Below the pieces are notes generated by a model, which was not told where the DNA came from, ran no database searches, and worked only from the letters and a program-made list of their open reading frames with translations. Source: Kitasatospora sp. NBC_01246 (GTDB lineage Bacteria; Actinomycetota; Actinomycetes; Streptomycetales; Streptomycetaceae). Taken from it: a DNA stretch of 64,000 nucleotides. The translations under genes and the position numbers were made by a program. The first letter of the stretch is position 1, and each line of letters begins with the position of its first letter. The DNA is taken from NCBI RefSeq assembly GCF_036226505.1, contig NZ_CP108484.1:2666001-2730000 (forward strand), read 5' to 3'. Below are positions 62,905-64,000 of the stretch, one piece after another.

Positions 62905-62910
62905 TAGCCT
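62905..62910 (+). promoter_or_regulatory. -10-like TAGCCT before cobT
   Basis: TAGCCT ends eight bases before ATG 62919 and no Shine-Dalgarno sequence is present. This suggests a leaderless or near-leaderless cobT transcript in addition to read-through from cobU. Confidence 0.4.
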
Positions 62911-62918
62911 TCCGATCG

Positions 62919-64000
62919 ATGGACACGACCGTGGATCTCGATACGTTCTCCTCGCTCGTCGAGCGCCCCGACGAGAGCGCCCGGCGGGCCGCCGACGAGC
63001 GCTGGCAGGCGCTGGACCGCCCGCGCGGCGGCCTCGGCCGGCTGGAGGAGCTGGGCAGTTGGCTGTCGTCCGTACAGGGCCGCTCCCCGGTGCGGCCGCT
63101 GTCGGCGCCCAAGGTGCTGCTGTTCGCCGCCGACCACGGGGTGGCGGCCCTCGGGGTGTCCCGGCTGCCCGCGCAGGGCGGCACGGCCGCCCGGGTGCGG
63201 GCGGTGCTGGACGGCACCGCGCCGGTCGCCCTGCTCGCGCGGCGCTTCGGCGCCGAGGTGCGGGTGGTGGACGTCGCGGTGGACGCGGACCCCTCCGACT
63301 TCCCGGACGAGGTCGTCGCCCACCGGGTGCGGCGCGGCTCCGGCCGGGTCGACGTCGAGGACGCGCTGAGCCCCGAGGAGACGGTCAAGGCCTTCCGGGC
63401 CGGGATGGCCGTCGCCGACGAGGAGGCCGACGCCGGGACCGACCTGATCGTCCTGGGCGACCTCGGAGTCGGCGCGACCACCGTGGCGGCCGTCCTGGTC
63501 GGCGCGCTCTGCGGCACCGACGCGGCCGCGGTGACCGGGCGCGGCTCGGGCATCGACGACCGGGTGTGGATGGTCAAGTGCGCGACCGTCCGGGACTCGC
63601 TGCGGCGGGCCCGGCCGGTGCTGGGCGACCAGTTGGCGCTGCTCGGCGCCACCGGCGGTGCCGACTTCGCGGCGATCACCGGCTTCCTGCTGCAGGCCGC
63701 GGTCCGCAAGCTCCCGGTGCTGCTGGACGGTGTGGTCTCGGCGGCCTGCGCGCTGGTCGCGCAGCGGATCGCGTTCCGGGCGCCGGAGTGGTGGCGGGCC
63801 GGGCAGTCCACCGGCGAGCCGGCCCAGGCCAAGGCCTACGACCGGCTGACCCTGACGCCCCTGCAGGAGCAGGAGATCACCATGGGCGAGGGCGTCGGCG
63901 CGCTGATGGCGCTGCCGCTGCTGCAGGCCGCGGCGGACGCCCTGGCCGAGCACGCGCCCGCCCCGAGCACCCCGGCGGCCCCCAAGGAGCAGCCGAAGCT
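62919..64000 (+). CDS. cobT: Nicotinate-nucleotide-dimethylbenzimidazole phosphoribosyltransferase, cut by window edge
   Basis: At least 360 residues, open to the right edge. It makes alpha-ribazole phosphate for the lower ligand of cobalamin. Blocks: PRGGLGRLEELGSWLSSVQG, VLLFAADHGVAALGVSRLP, DLIVLGDLGVGATTVAAV, LPVLLDGVVSAACALVA and the catalytic Glu in TMGEGVGALMALPLL. After the usual CobT end an Ala/Pro linker starts (APAPSTPAAPKEQ), which might be a variable tail or the start of a fusion. Order cobU-cobT matches other actinomycetes. Confidence 0.95.
   Translation, partial: MDTTVDLDTFSSLVERPDESARRAADERWQALDRPRGGLGRLEELGSWLSSVQGRSPVRPLSAPKVLLFAADHGVAALGVSRLPAQGGTAARVRAVLDGTAPVALLARRFGAEVRVVDVAVDADPSDFPDEVVAHRVRRGSGRVDVEDALSPEETVKAFRAGMAVADEEADAGTDLIVLGDLGVGATTVAAVLVGALCGTDAAAVTGRGSGIDDRVWMVKCATVRDSLRRARPVLGDQLALLGATGGADFAAITGFLLQAAVRKLPVLLDGVVSAACALVAQRIAFRAPEWWRAGQSTGEPAQAKAYDRLTLTPLQEQEITMGEGVGALMALPLLQAAADALAEHAPAPSTPAAPKEQPK

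Overview
The window is chromosomal core DNA from a very high-GC filamentous actinomycete, most likely Streptomyces or Kitasatospora. The evidence is the extreme G/C third-position bias, frequent GTG/TTG starts, -10-only promoters placed six to seven bases before start codons, a bcc-aa3 respiratory gene set, a MacRS-like two-component pair, and a TrpE-TrpG fusion behind a Trp-Trp-Trp leader peptide. I see no insertion sequence, prophage, CRISPR array, rRNA or tRNA, and no large biosynthetic cluster. The order of many genes matches, from memory, the mycobacterial Rv2175c-Rv2207 neighbourhood and the S. coelicolor SCO2104-SCO2174 region. It is therefore an old conserved actinobacterial block rather than an accessory island.

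Layout. 1-4.6 kb: thiamine genes (thiE cut by the left edge; thiO-thiS-thiG behind a TPP riboswitch), an Rv2175c-like DNA-binding protein and an FAD oxidoreductase. 4.6-8.6 kb: PknL-like PASTA kinase, a bicovalent-flavin oxidase and a molybdopterin oxidoreductase. 8.7-9.7 kb: bacterioferritin and bacterioferritin-associated ferredoxin, with an IdeR/DmdR-type iron box. 9.7-13.4 kb: class II DAHP synthase divergent from the attenuated fused anthranilate synthase. 13.4-19.8 kb: two-component system, acyltransferase, esterase, a repeat-rich membrane protein, an endonuclease/exonuclease-type protein and glucokinase. 19.9-27.1 kb: ArsA-like protein, SRPBCC protein, acyl-CoA ligase, PimB-like and GT87 glycosyltransferases. 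27.1-32.2 kb: a metallopeptidase and three paralogous NlpC/P60 cell-wall hydrolases, one behind a c-di-AMP riboswitch.

32.4-38.9 kb: NYN-domain protein, zinc-ribbon protein, rhomboid protease, Lrp-type sensor domain, a class V aminotransferase behind a SAM-IV riboswitch, trpD and an atypical receiver-domain protein. 39.3-48.7 kb: ctaE-qcrCAB and, on the other strand, ctaC-ctaD-ctaF, with a GntR regulator and an L,D-transpeptidase lipoprotein between them. 49.0-57.5 kb: NifS-TusA fusion, PfkB kinase, IscA/ErpA-type protein, GNAT protein, an aromatic-amino-acid-decarboxylase-like enzyme with an AsnC regulator, and a quinone oxidoreductase. 57.6-64 kb: nadA, pspA/pspAA, a DUF3043 protein, a methyltransferase, and cobU-cobT (cobT runs off the right edge).

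The themes are cofactor supply (thiamine, NAD, Fe-S, cobalamin, iron storage), aromatic amino-acid entry and tryptophan, envelope building (mannosyltransferases, acyltransferase, peptidoglycan hydrolases, L,D-transpeptidase) and respiration. RNA-level control is unusually dense: TPP, c-di-AMP and SAM-IV riboswitches plus a trp attenuator. I did not find a convincing wholly new system. The most useful leads are the leaderless promoters flanking the aroH/trp divergent unit, a receiver domain lacking its lysine beside the respiratory operon, an ArsA-like protein without a P-loop, and candidate operators at the decarboxylase, nadA and bacterioferritin genes.
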